64,000 nt of DNA, taken from contig NZ_CP160403.1 in assembly GCF_040782645.1 (NCBI RefSeq), positions 9,087,001-9,151,000 of the forward strand, in the 5' to 3' direction. This stretch comes from Streptomyces sp. HUAS ZL42 (lineage in GTDB: Bacteria; Actinomycetota; Actinomycetes; Streptomycetales; Streptomycetaceae). A program made the translations under genes and the position numbers. The notes under the pieces were generated by a model, which searched no databases, was not told where the DNA came from, and saw only the letters and a program-made list of their open reading frames with translations. Below, in pieces: positions 7,245 to 19,200 of the stretch (positions are counted from its first letter, which is position 1; every line of letters begins with the position of its first letter).

Positions 7245-10200
7245 ATGCCTGCGAACGAGTCTTCGAAGCAGTCCCCCGAGCCCTCCGTGACGAGCGCCGA
7301 GGGCGCCCGGGCCTGGCTGGCGGCGGCCGTCGCCGAGGCGGCCGGGCTCGATCCGCTCACCGTCGACCCGCACCGGCCGATCGCCGAATTCGGCCTGGGA
7401 TCAAGGCAGTTGGTCACCCTGGCCGCAGAGCTCTCCACGGAGACCGGACGGGCCCTGGAACCGTCCCTCGTCTTCAACCACCCCACCGTCGCGGCGATCT
7501 CCGAGGCCATCTTCGAGGAGCGGCCCGCGACACCGGCTCCCGCCGCCGAGCCGGCCGCGCGGCCCGGCGACGACATCGCGATCATCTCCATGGCCTGTCG
7601 TTTCCCGGGCGGCGCCGACAACCCCGAGGCACTGTGGCGGCTGCTCGCCGCCGGTGAGGACGCCATCTCCGAGGTACCCGCGGGCCGTTGGGACACGAAC
7701 GGGCTCTACGACCCCGACCCGGAGGCCACCGGCACGGCGTACACCCTGCGCGGCGGCTTCCTCTCCGGCATCGACCGCTTCGACGCGCCCTTCTTCGGCA
7801 TCTCCCCCCGGGAGGCCGCGGCCATGGACCCGCAGCAGCGGCTGCTGCTGCAGACCAGCTGGGAGACGCTCGAACGCGCAGGCATCGTCCCGGAGACCTT
7901 GAACGGCAGCTCCACGGGCGTCTACATCGGCCTGTACGACAGCGGATACCTGTCCTCCGCCTCCCTCGGCCAACTCGACGGGCACGTCGGCACGGGCTCG
8001 GCGTCCAGCGTGGCCTCCGGGCGCATCGCCTACACCCTCGGCCTCCAGGGCCCCGCGGTGACCGTCGACACGGCGTGCTCCTCCTCCCTCGTCGCGCTGC
8101 ACCTGGCGGCACGCGCGCTGGCGGCCGGCGAGTGCGACCTGGCGCTGGCGGGTGGCGCCACGCTCCTCGTGACGCCGCGCGGGCACGTGGAGTTCAGCAG
8201 GCTGCGCGGTCTGTCGCCGTCCGGGCGGTGCAGCCCCTTCTCCGCGGACGCCGACGGGGTGGTGTGGGCCGAGGGCTGCGGTCTGGTGCTGCTGAAGCGG
8301 CTCGCGGACGCGCGGCGTGACGGCGACCGGGTCCTCGCCGTCGTCAAGGGATCGGCCGTCAACCAGGACGGCCGCAGTCAGGGGCTGAGCGCCCCGAACG
8401 GGCTCGCGCAGGAGCGCGTGCTGCGCGCCGCGCTGGACGCGGCGGGACTGCGGCCGGACGACATCGACCACGTCGAGGCACACGGCACCGGCACCCGGCT
8501 CGGCGACCCCGTCGAGGGCGGCGCACTGGCCGCCGTCTTCGGACCGGGCCGCCCGGCGCACCGTCCGCTCGGTGTCGGCTCGCTGAAGTCCAACATCGGC
8601 CACACGCAGGCCGCCGCGGGCATCGGCGGTGTCATCAAGACCGTCCTCGCCCTCGGCCACGAGCGGATACCGGCGTCCCTGCACGCCGAGACCCCCACCG
8701 AGCACATCGACTGGGACGGCGGCGGGCTGCGTGTGCAGACAGGCGCCCTGGCGTGGCCGCGGGGCGGTGACCGGGTGCGGCGGGCCGGGGTGAGCGCCTT
8801 CGGGATCAGCGGCACCAACGCGCACGTGGTCCTGGAGGAGGCGCCGGGGGAAGCGGTTCGGCCGCAGGCGGCGGAGCCTTCCGGCAGGGCTCTCTTCCCG
8901 CTCTCCGCGCGCAACGCCACCGCCCTCCAGGCACAGGCCGGCCGGCTCCTCGAAACCCTGCAGGAGCAGCCGCAGTTGTGTCTTCCCGCCGCAGCGGCCA
9001 CTCTCACCCACCACCGCACCCATTTCGAGCACCGGGCCGTCGTCCAGGCCGCGGACCGCGACGAACTGCTCACCGCGCTGCACGCACTCGCCGGCGGACG
9101 GCCCGACACCGGCCGCACCGTCGGCCCCCGGCCGACCCTGCCGGAAGGCAAGTTGGCCTTCGTCTTCCCCGGCCAGGGTGCCCAGTGGGCCGGCATGGCC
9201 CGCGATCTGCTCGACAGCGACCCGGTGTTCGCCGACGAACTCGACCGCTGCGACGGCGCCCTGCGCCCGTTCACCGACTGGTCCGTGACGGCCGTCCTGC
9301 GCTGCGCCGCGGGCGCCCCCTCCCTGGATCGCGTGGACGTCGTACAGCCTGTCCTGTTCGCCGTGATGGTGGCGTTGGCCGCGGTGTGGCGGGCCCGGGG
9401 CGTGCGCCCGGACGCCGTGATCGGGCACAGCCAGGGCGAGGTGGCCGCGGCCTGTGTCGCCGGAGCCCTCAGCCTCAACGACGCGGCCGCCGTGGTCGCG
9501 CTGCGCAGCCGGGCCCTGACCCGGCTGTCCGGCACCGGCACCATGGCCGTCGTCGCCCTGCCGCACACCGAGGTCGAGGCCCGTCTGGGCGACCGCGTCT
9601 TCGTCGCGGCCGTCAACAGCGGCCGCTCCACGGTCGTCGCCGGTGACGTCGAGCCCCTGGAAGCGCTGCTCGCCGAGCTCGAACGCGAACAGGTCTTCGT
9701 CCGCCGCCTCGACGTCGACTACGCCTCCCACACCGACCGCGTCGAGCCGATCCGCACGACGATCCTCGACGAACTCGACGGTGTCACCACGCACCCGGCC
9801 TCCGTCGCCTGGTACTCCACCGTCACCGGTCAGCCGGTCACCGAGGAGCTGGAAGCCGACTACTGGTACGCCAACCTCCGCGAGCCGGTCCGTTTCGCGC
9901 CGGCCGTGGAGCACATGGCGGCCGACGGCTACCGGTACTTCGTCGAGCTCGGCCCCCACCCGTCCCTGCTCACCGCCCTGCGCACCGTCGACGAGGACCT
10001 GGTGGCCGTCGGCTCGCTCCGGCGCGAGGAGGACGGCTGCGCCTGCCTGGACCGGGCCGCGGCCGAACTCCACGTCCACGGACGGCGGATCGACTGGCGC
10101 CGGATCGTCCCCGACAGGCCGCTCGCCGACCTGCCGACGTACGCCTGGGACGCCCAGCGCCACTGGATCGAGCCCGAGGCCGGCGCAGGCGCCCCGAGCC

Positions 10201-13200
10201 TCTTCGACCGCGCCGCGCACCCGCTGCTGGGCATCCAGCTGCAGTCCGCGGACGAGACCCGCTGGACCTTCCGCAACGAGTGGTCGACGGCCACCGCCGA
10301 CTGGCTGCCCGGCCACGCCGTGTTCGGCCGGACCGTCGTGTCCGGAACCACCCTGCTGGAGCTGTGCCGAGCCGCCCTCGCGGCGGCCCGCCCGGACACA
10401 CCCGCCGACGTCTGCGGTCTGCTCCTCCTGACGCCGCTCACACTGCCCGCCTCGGGCACGGTCGAGGTGTCCGTCGAGGTGACCACAGACGGTCCCGCGG
10501 CCGAGGTCACGGTGCACGGCCGCCCGCGCGGCCTGGAGGGCGCGGGCTGGGCACTGCACGCCACCGCGTCGGCTGCCGAGCCCGCGCCTGCCACGACCGG
10601 ACCGGCCCCCACGTGGCCGGAGGCCGCCGAACAGGCATGGAGTCCCGAGACGTACGAGCGGCTCAGCGGCCTCGGTCTCGGCTACGGTCCGGCCTTCCAG
10701 GGCGTACGGGAAGCGGTGCTGACCGGCGACGGCGGGTTGCTGGCCCGGCTGTCGCTGCCGCCCGTGGCCCGCGACCTGACCGATCCGTACCCCGTCCATC
10801 CGGCCCTCCTCGACGCCGCGCTGCACGTGACCGCCGCGTTCGACGCGTCCGACGGGCGGGTACTGCTGCCGGTCGCGGTGGGCCGGTGCACGCTGCCGCC
10901 CGGTGGTGCGACGGACCTCGTCGCGGCCGTGCGGCGCACGGGTGGCTCGGCGTCGGACGTCACGCTGGACGTGACGCTGTGGGACGCCGACGGCTTCCCG
11001 GCCGGCCGCCTGGAGGACGTACGGCTGCGGGCGGTGAGCCCCGCCGATCTGAGCAGCGGCTCGGCGAACGCACGGCACCTGTACGAGGTGGCGTGGACGG
11101 CCGTGGCCGAGCAGCCCGCGCGGACGCCCTCCGGCGGGTGGACCGTGCTCGGTGACCACTCGGACCCGCAGGTCGCGGCCACCGTGAGCGAACCGGGCGC
11201 CGACGTGGTCGTACGGTTCTGGCCGCGCCCCGCGCCGGACGCGGCCGAGGTGCGGCAGCTGGCCGCCACCGCCCTGGACGAACTGCAGGCGCTGATCGCG
11301 CTCCCGCCCGGCGAGGCCCCCGGCCGGACCGTCTGGGTGACACGGGGCGCGGTCGCGGCCGATGACGGCGACCGCGTGCCGGGGCTCGCCCAGTCGGTGC
11401 TGTGGGGTCTGGCCCGCAGCGCCCGCACCGAACACCCGGCCCTCGGGCTGACCCTTCTGGACCTTGACGACACCAACGCTCCCACGGATGCCCTGCGGGC
11501 GGCCCTGTCGGTTGAGAACGAGCCCGAACTCGCCTTCCGCGCGGGGGCGTTGCTCGCTCCCCGACTGGTGCGCGCCCGGGGCGCGGTGCAGGAGGGTGCG
11601 GTGCCCACCGAGGGCACCGTCCTGATCACCGGCGGCCTTGGCGCCGTCGGCCTTCACATCGCCCGGCTCCTCGCCGAACGCGGAGTCGCCCGGCTGCTCC
11701 TGACGTCACGTCAGGGACCGGCCGATCCACGCACTCCGGAAGTGATCGCGGAACTGTCCGCACTGGGCGCCGAGGTCCAGGTGGCCGCCTGTGACGTGGC
11801 GGACGCCGCCGCGCTGGCCGGCCTGCTCACCGGTGTGCGGCTGAGCGGAGTCGTGCACTGCGCCGGGATCCTGGACGACGGAGTGGTCGCCGAGCTGACG
11901 CCCGAACGTCTCGCGCGCGTGCTGCGCCCCAAGGTCGACGGGGCCCTCCACCTGCACCGCCTCACCGCCGACCAGCCGCTCGATGTGTTCCTGCTGGTCT
12001 CCTCGGCCGCCGGTGTCGTCGGCAACGCGGGACAGGGCAACTACGCGGCGGCCAACGTCTTCCTCGACCAACTGGCCCACCACCGGCGCGCCTCGGGCCT
12101 GCCGGGTGTGGCCGTCTCCTTCGGTGCGTGGGCCGGCGAGGGACTGGCCGCCGAGCACGCCGACCTGCAGCGGATGGCCCGCCTCGGGCATCGCGCCCTC
12201 AGCCCCGACCAGGGCCGCGACCTCGTCGAACTCGCCCTGCGGCGCGGCACACCGCACCAGGTCGCCTGGTCCCTGGACCTGGCCCGCCTGCGGGAGACCA
12301 CGACGGGGGCCCTGTGGCGTTCGCTGCTCCCCGCGCCCCGCGGCGGCGCACAGAACGCCGGCCTTGCGGACCGTCTTGCGCGCCTCCCCGAGGCCGAACG
12401 AGCCGAACGTGTCCTCGCCCTGATCCGCGAGGAGGCCTCCCGCGCCCTGGGCCTGCGCTCGGCGGAGTCCGTCCGCCCCGACCAGCCGCTGCGCGAGCTC
12501 GGCATGGACTCCGTGACGGCGGTCGAACTGCGCAACCGCATCGGCGCGCGCATCGGCGCCAAGCTCCCCGCCACCCTCCTGTTCGACCACCCCACCCCGG
12601 CCCGCCTCACCGAGTACCTGCTGACCACGACGCCGGCCACAGGCGGCCGCACGACGCGCCGCGCGGACACGCGCCCCGCCCGCACCCAGGCACCGTCCGA
12701 CGAGCCGATCGCCGTCGTGGCCATGGCCTGCCGACTGCCCGGCGGCGTGGGCGATCCCGAGGACCTGTGGCACCTCCTCGCCGAGGGCCAGGACGCCGTG
12801 GGCCCCTTCCCGGCCCGCCGCTGGGACGTGGAGTCGCTGTACGACCCCGACCCGGACGCCCTGGGCAAGTCGTACGCCCGTGAAGGCGGGTTCCTCGATG
12901 ACATCGAGTCCTTCGACGCGGGCTTCTTCGGGATCACTCCGAAGGAGGCGGCCGCGATGGACCCCCAGCAGCGCCTGCTGCTGGAGACCGCGTGGGAGGC
13001 GCTGGAGCGCGCCGGAATCGTGCCCGCCCGCCTCGCGGGCAGCACCACCGGCGTCTACGTCGGCATGTTCGGCAGCGACTACCTGGCGGGCTCCCGGCTC
13101 GACCAGCTCGACGGGTACGTCGGTACGGGCTCCGCGCTCAGCGTCGCCTCCGGCCGGCTCGCATACGCGCTCGGACTGCACGGCCCGGCGCTGACCGTCG

Positions 13201-16200
13201 ACACCGCGTGCTCGTCGTCCCTGGTGGCGACGCATCTCGCGGCTCAGGCGCTGCGCTCGGGCGAGTGCGACCTGGCGCTCGCAGGCGGTGTGACGCTGAT
13301 GGTGACCCCGCAGACCTTCGTCGAGTTCAGCCGCCTGCGCGGCCTGTCCGCGACGGGCCGCTGCCGTTCCTTCTCCGACGACGCCGACGGCGCCGTCTGG
13401 GCCGAGGGCGCCGGCATGCTCGTACTGAAGCGACTGAGCGACGCACGACGTGACGGGGACGAGGTACTGGCGGTGCTGCGCGGCACGGCCGTCAACCAGG
13501 ACGGGCGCAGCCAGGGCCTGTCCGCGCCGAACGGCCCCGCCCAGGAGCAGGTGATCCGCCGGGCGCTGGAACTGTCCGGCCTCGCACCCGCCGACATCGA
13601 CTACATCGAGGCCCACGGCACGGGCACCACCCTCGGAGACCCGATCGAGGCCAACGCGCTCGCGCAGGTCTTCGGCGACTCGCGACCCAAAGACCGGCCC
13701 CTCCACCTGGGGTCGCTCAAGTCCAACGTCGGGCACACGCAGGCCGCTTCGGGCGTCGCCGGGCTGATCAAGGTGATCCAGTCGCTGCGCCACCAGACCC
13801 TCCCGCGCACCCTGCACGCCGGCACGCCCAGCCGGCATGTCGACTGGGAGGACAGCGGGCTGCGGCTGCTGCAGCAGGACGTGGCCTGGCCGTCGGCGGG
13901 GGAGCGGGTCAGGCGGGCCGGCGTCAGCGCCTTCGGGATCAGCGGGACGAACGCGCATGTGATCGTCGAGGAGGCCCCGCCGGCAGAGGCGGAGCCGCGA
14001 GCCGAACGGGCCACGGGCAAGCGGCTGTTCGTACTGTCCGCGCGCAGCGAGCCCGCCCTGCGCGGCCAGGCCGCGCGGCTCGCCCGGCACGTCGGCGACG
14101 AGGCCACGCTGCCGGACGTCGCCCACACTCTCGCCCTGCACCGCAGCCACTTCGAGCGGCGCGCCGCGCTCGTGGCGGGCGACCCGGACGAACTGCGTGC
14201 TCAGTTGGACGGGTTGGCGGCAGGCCGTAGGCCCCTCGCACCGCCACGTGAGGAGCAGGCCGGCAAGGTCGCGTTCGTCTTCGCCGGGCACGGCGGCCAA
14301 TGGCCCGGTATGGGCGTCGAGTTGATGAGCGACTCCGACGCCTTCCGCGAGGAGCTGACCCGGATCGACGAGGCAGTGCAGCGGCACGTCGGCTGGTCCG
14401 TGCTCAACGTGCTGCGGGCACCGGAGGAGTTCTCGCCGCTCGACCGCACCGAATACCTGCAGCCGGTGCTGTTCGCCGTCAACGCGGCCCTGGCCGCCGC
14501 CTGGCGGGCCTTCGGCGTCGCCCCCGACGCCGTGGCCGGACACAGCCTGGGCGAGATCGCCGCCGCGTACTGCGCGGGGGCCCTCACTCTCGACGAGGCG
14601 GTCGCCGTGGTGACCGCGCGTGCGCACTCGGTCGTCCCGCTCGTCGGACGGGGCGGCATGCTGGCCGTCGAGCTGCCGCACGCCGAGGCCGGGGAACTGC
14701 TCGCGCCCTACGCGGACCGGCTGTTCGTCGGCGCGGTCAACAGCGCCGCCTCCACGGCCCTGTCCGGCGACGCCGTCGCGCTCGCCGAACTCCGCCGCCA
14801 CCTGGAGGTACAGGGCATCACCGCCCGCCCCCTCTCGACGCCGTTCGCCTCGCACACCCCGTTGATGGAACCCCTGCGCGCCGAGCTCCTCGGCCGCTTC
14901 TCCGGGATCCGGGGCACGCGCACGGCGACCCCGCTGTACTCGGCGGTGACGGCCGAACCCGTCGCGGGCGACCGCCTGGACGCCGAGTACTGGTTCGCCA
15001 ACCTCCGTCAGCCCGTCCGCTTCGCAGACACCGTCCGGCGCATGCTGGACGACGGCTACCGCTACTTCGTCGAACTCAGCCCGCACCCCTCGCTCGTCCC
15101 GTCGATAGAGGCGGTGGCCGCCGAGGCCGGGATCGACGCCGTCGGCATCGGTTCACTGCGCCGAGGCCAGGACACGCACGACGTACTCCTCCGCAGGCTG
15201 GGCGAGTTGTACGAGGCCGGGCACACCCCGAACTGGCAGGCCTTGTTCCCGGCCGGGCGCCGAGTCGACCTGCCGACGTACGCCTTCGCCCGCGAACGCC
15301 ACTGGCTGGCCCCGGCTCCCGACACGGGGACCGTCGGCGGCTCACCGCTCCTCGGCACTCACATCGAGGCCAGTGACGAACCGGACCGGCACGTCTTCGA
15401 GACCCGGCTCGACCTGCGCGACAGCCGCTTCACCTACCTCACCGACCACCGGGTCACCGGGGAGGTCTGGCTGCCCGGCGCCGCCTTCCTCGACATGGCC
15501 CTGGGTGCCGCGTCGGCGGTGCAGGAAGGGGACGAAGTCCGGCTCGTCGATGTCAGGTTCGTCCAGCCGCTGCGGCTGGACGCGGATCGGCCGGTGCGCC
15601 TGCAGCTGGTGCTGCGGCCCGTCCAGGGCGGCTTCCGGGAGTTCACCATCGCCTCCGCCGCCGTCGGCTCCCGATGGGAGCGGCACGTCACCGGGCGGAT
15701 CGACATGACGGGCGGGGCAGCCCCTGTCGAGGCCGGGCTCGGCGCGCTGCGGGCGACGTGCACCGAAGCGGTCGACGTCCCGGCCGTCTACGCCGGACTC
15801 GCGGCCCTCGGTATCGAGTACGGCCCCGCCTTCCGCGGCCTGGAGACGGGCCACCGCACCGACGCCGCCGCGTTCGCCCGCCTCACCGGACGGCCCGCCG
15901 CCGGTCACCTGCTGCACCCCGCCCTCCTCGACGCCTCCTTCCACGCGGCCGCACTGCCGGGCAACGCACCGGAGGGACGCGCGTTCGTACCGGCGGGCTT
16001 CGGGCGGCTTCACTTCACCGGGCGGCGTACGACCCCCGTATGGGTGAGCTGCGAGCTGAGGTCCCCGCACGGCGACACCGCCACCCTCGACCTGCGGCTC
16101 TGGGACCAGGACGAGCAACTCGTGCTGGAGGCGAAGGACTTCACACTTGCCGCGCTCTCGCCGCTGGACGGCGCCCTCTTCGAGACCCGCTGGCAGCCGC

Positions 16201-19200
16201 GCCCGGCCGCCCAGGAGCCCCCTGCCACGGGCAGCTGGCTGATCCTGGCGGACGAGACGGGCGTGGCCGCCGAGCTAGGCGAGCGGCTGGGCGCGTCGGT
16301 GCCGCACGTGATCGCCCGCAGGGGTGAGGCGTTCCGCGTCGAAGGCCCAGGACGATACGTCCTCGACCCGGCCGATCCGGAGCAGTTGACCCGGCTGCTG
16401 GACGAGGCCTTCCCGGGCGGGCTGCCCGAGCGGGTTGTCCAGTTGACGGCCCTCGACGCCCCGCCCGTCACCGACGACCGTACGGCCGAGGAGGCGGCGC
16501 GGCTCGCCTGTCTGAGCACCCTGCACCTGGTCCGGACGCTCGCCGACCGCCCGCGGGGCCGGGCCCCCCGGCTCTTCGTCGTCGTCCGCGGCAGCCAGGC
16601 CGCCGGCGACAGCACCCAGGTGACGCACCCTCAGCAGGCGCTCGCCTGGGGCTTCGGGCTAGCGGTGGCGCAGGAGTACCCGGAGCTGGGCACCACCCTG
16701 ATCGACCTGCCTGCCGAGGGTGGCGCAGACGCCCTGTGGACACAGTTGTGGCACGCGGACGACGAACGGCTCGTCGCGCTGCGGGAGTCGGGCCGTCTGG
16801 TGCCGCGCCTTGCCCGCACCCGCCCGGACGACGCGGGCCACATGGCGATCACCCCGGACGGCGTGTACCTGATCACCGGCGGTCTGGGCGGCCTCGGCCG
16901 GGTCGTGGCCGACCGGCTGGTGCGCCTCGGTGCGCGCAGGCTCGCCCTGATGAGCCGGAGTGCGCCCGGCCCGGAGGCCGCGAACTGGATCGCGGGCCTC
17001 GAAGCGCGCGGCGTGCACGTGCTGCTCGCCCGCGCCGACGTCGCCGACCGTGCCGGTCTGACGGCCGCCCTCGACGGGGTACGGCGCGAAGCCGGGCCGA
17101 TCGCCGGCGTCGTCCACGCGGCGGGCGTGCTCGACGACGCGACAGTGGCGAACCTGACCGACGAACGCGTCCTGCGCGTCCTCGCCCCCAAGGTCCTCGG
17201 CACCGCCCTGCTCACCGAACTCACCCCGGAAGCGGGGACCTTGGTGCTGTTCGCCTCGGCCGCCGGCCTGCTCGGCTCCGCAGGACAGAGCCCGTACTCC
17301 GCGGCCAACGCCTTCCTCGACGCCTGGGCGCACCACCTCTCCCGCACAGGGCGGCGGGCGCTCAGCCTGGACTGGGGCGCCTGGGCCGGCGTCGGCATGG
17401 TGGCGGAGTCCGGGACGCGCCGTGCGGAAACCAGCCGCTCGGGTCTGATCGCCTTCTCCCCGCGGGAGGGCGGTGAGCTGTTCGAGCGGGTGCTCGCCAC
17501 GTCCCGACGCCAGCTCGCGCCGCTCGCCCTGGACCGGGACATGCTGTCGCTCGCTCCGGACGTGGCGCGCACCCGCCCGATCCTGGGCGACCTCGTCACG
17601 GTCCCGACCGGCACGGCGGACTCCGACGGCCTGGTGCGGAAGGTGTTCGCCGCGACGACCGAACAGGACCGCACCGCATGGCTCGAGGCGTACGTCAGGG
17701 CCCGCGTCGGCGAGGTCTCCGGAGGCGTCGTCGACGTCTCCGCGGCCACGGCCCTGAAGGAACTCGGCCTGGACTCCCTGATGCTGGTACGGCTGCGCAA
17801 CGCCTTCGCCCGCGAACTCGGCGTGGAACTCCCCACCGCCGAGGTGTTCTCCGCGTCCGACATCCGCGGCCTCGCCCGCGCCCTCGGCGAGGCCCTGCCC
17901 GAGAGCGCCGCCCAGGAGCAGGTCACCGACCCGGTACAGGAGGTACCGGAGACCGAGCTGCTGCCCGCTACCCGCGACGTCGTACGACTGCTGCGCAGCG
18001 CCCGGCCGGGCATGCCCGACGCGGCCCACGGCGTCGGCCTCGCCGTACGGCTCACCACGCCGACCACCCGCGAAACGCTCACGGACATCGTCACCCGTCT
18101 CGCGGCACGGCATGCCGCCCTGCGCACGGCAGTTGTCACCGGCAGCGAAGGCGGTCGGCAGCTGCGCGTGGACCGGTCGTTGCCGGAGCCGGTGCTGCGG
18201 TGGACGCAGACGGCCGAACCCGAGGCCCCTCGCGCGCTGCGGGAGCTCCTGGAGCCGCCGTTCGACCTGGGGACGCCGCCCCTGTGGCGGTTCGAGTTGC
18301 TGGACGGCGGCGCGAGCGGCCAGCTTTTGGTGTTCGGTGCCCACCACGCGGTCAGCGACCTCCAGTCGCTGCTGCTGGTGGCGCGTGAGATCGACGCAGA
18401 ACTGTCCGGCACGCCGCTCGGCTCCGACGTCACCAACCGGGACGTCCATCTCCTCGTCGAGGCCCAGCAGACGGGCGAGGGCTTCGGCGCGGCCGAATGG
18501 CGCGAGTCCTTCCGGGGCAGCGAGCGGCTCGACCTGACGCTCGCCCACCCGCGCCCGCAGCAGCGTTCGTACCGGGCAGGCAGCGTGACCGTGGCCCTCC
18601 CGGACGGGCTCATGGAACGCGTCTCTGCGGCCGCGAGCAGGCTCGCCGTCACGCCCGCCGCGTTCTGCCTCGGCACACTGACCGTCCTGCTGGCCAGGAA
18701 GCGGCGACGGGAGCGCTTCGTGCTCGCCGTGCCCGTGGACACCCGCATCCACGCCGACGCGTTCGACGCGGTGGGCTTCTACGGCGTCCCCGTTCCGTTC
18801 CCGGCCGAGGCCCGGGCGGGCGAATCCGTCGAGGAGGTGCTGCGCCGTACCGACGGCCGCCTGGAGCGGATCCTGAGGAAGGGCGCCATGTTCTCGGACG
18901 TCCTGGCCACGCTGGCCCGGCAGGGGCTGCACCGCGCGAACGCGCCGCTCGTCGAGGTGTACTTCAACTTCGTACGGCACGGCGGGCACCTGGCCAACCT
19001 GGAAGTACTGCCCGCCGGGACGGGCTACACCGACCTGGACCTGATGATCACCATGACCCCGGACGCGGGCCGCATCCGGTTCGACCACAACCTCGACATC
19101 CTGGACGAGGCGACGACGGCCGGGCTGGGGGAGGAGTTCCTGGCGCTGCTGGCGGAGGTGGCCGAAGACGGGTCAACGGTGGTGCGGCAGGAGGAGACGG

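Noticed and set aside
7401..15086. Very long minus-strand open frames opposite the PKS (over 1,000 codons each)
   Set aside because: They are GC-skew shadows: Arg/Gly/Ala-rich, no domain motifs, and the plus-strand frame has clear PKS domains throughout.
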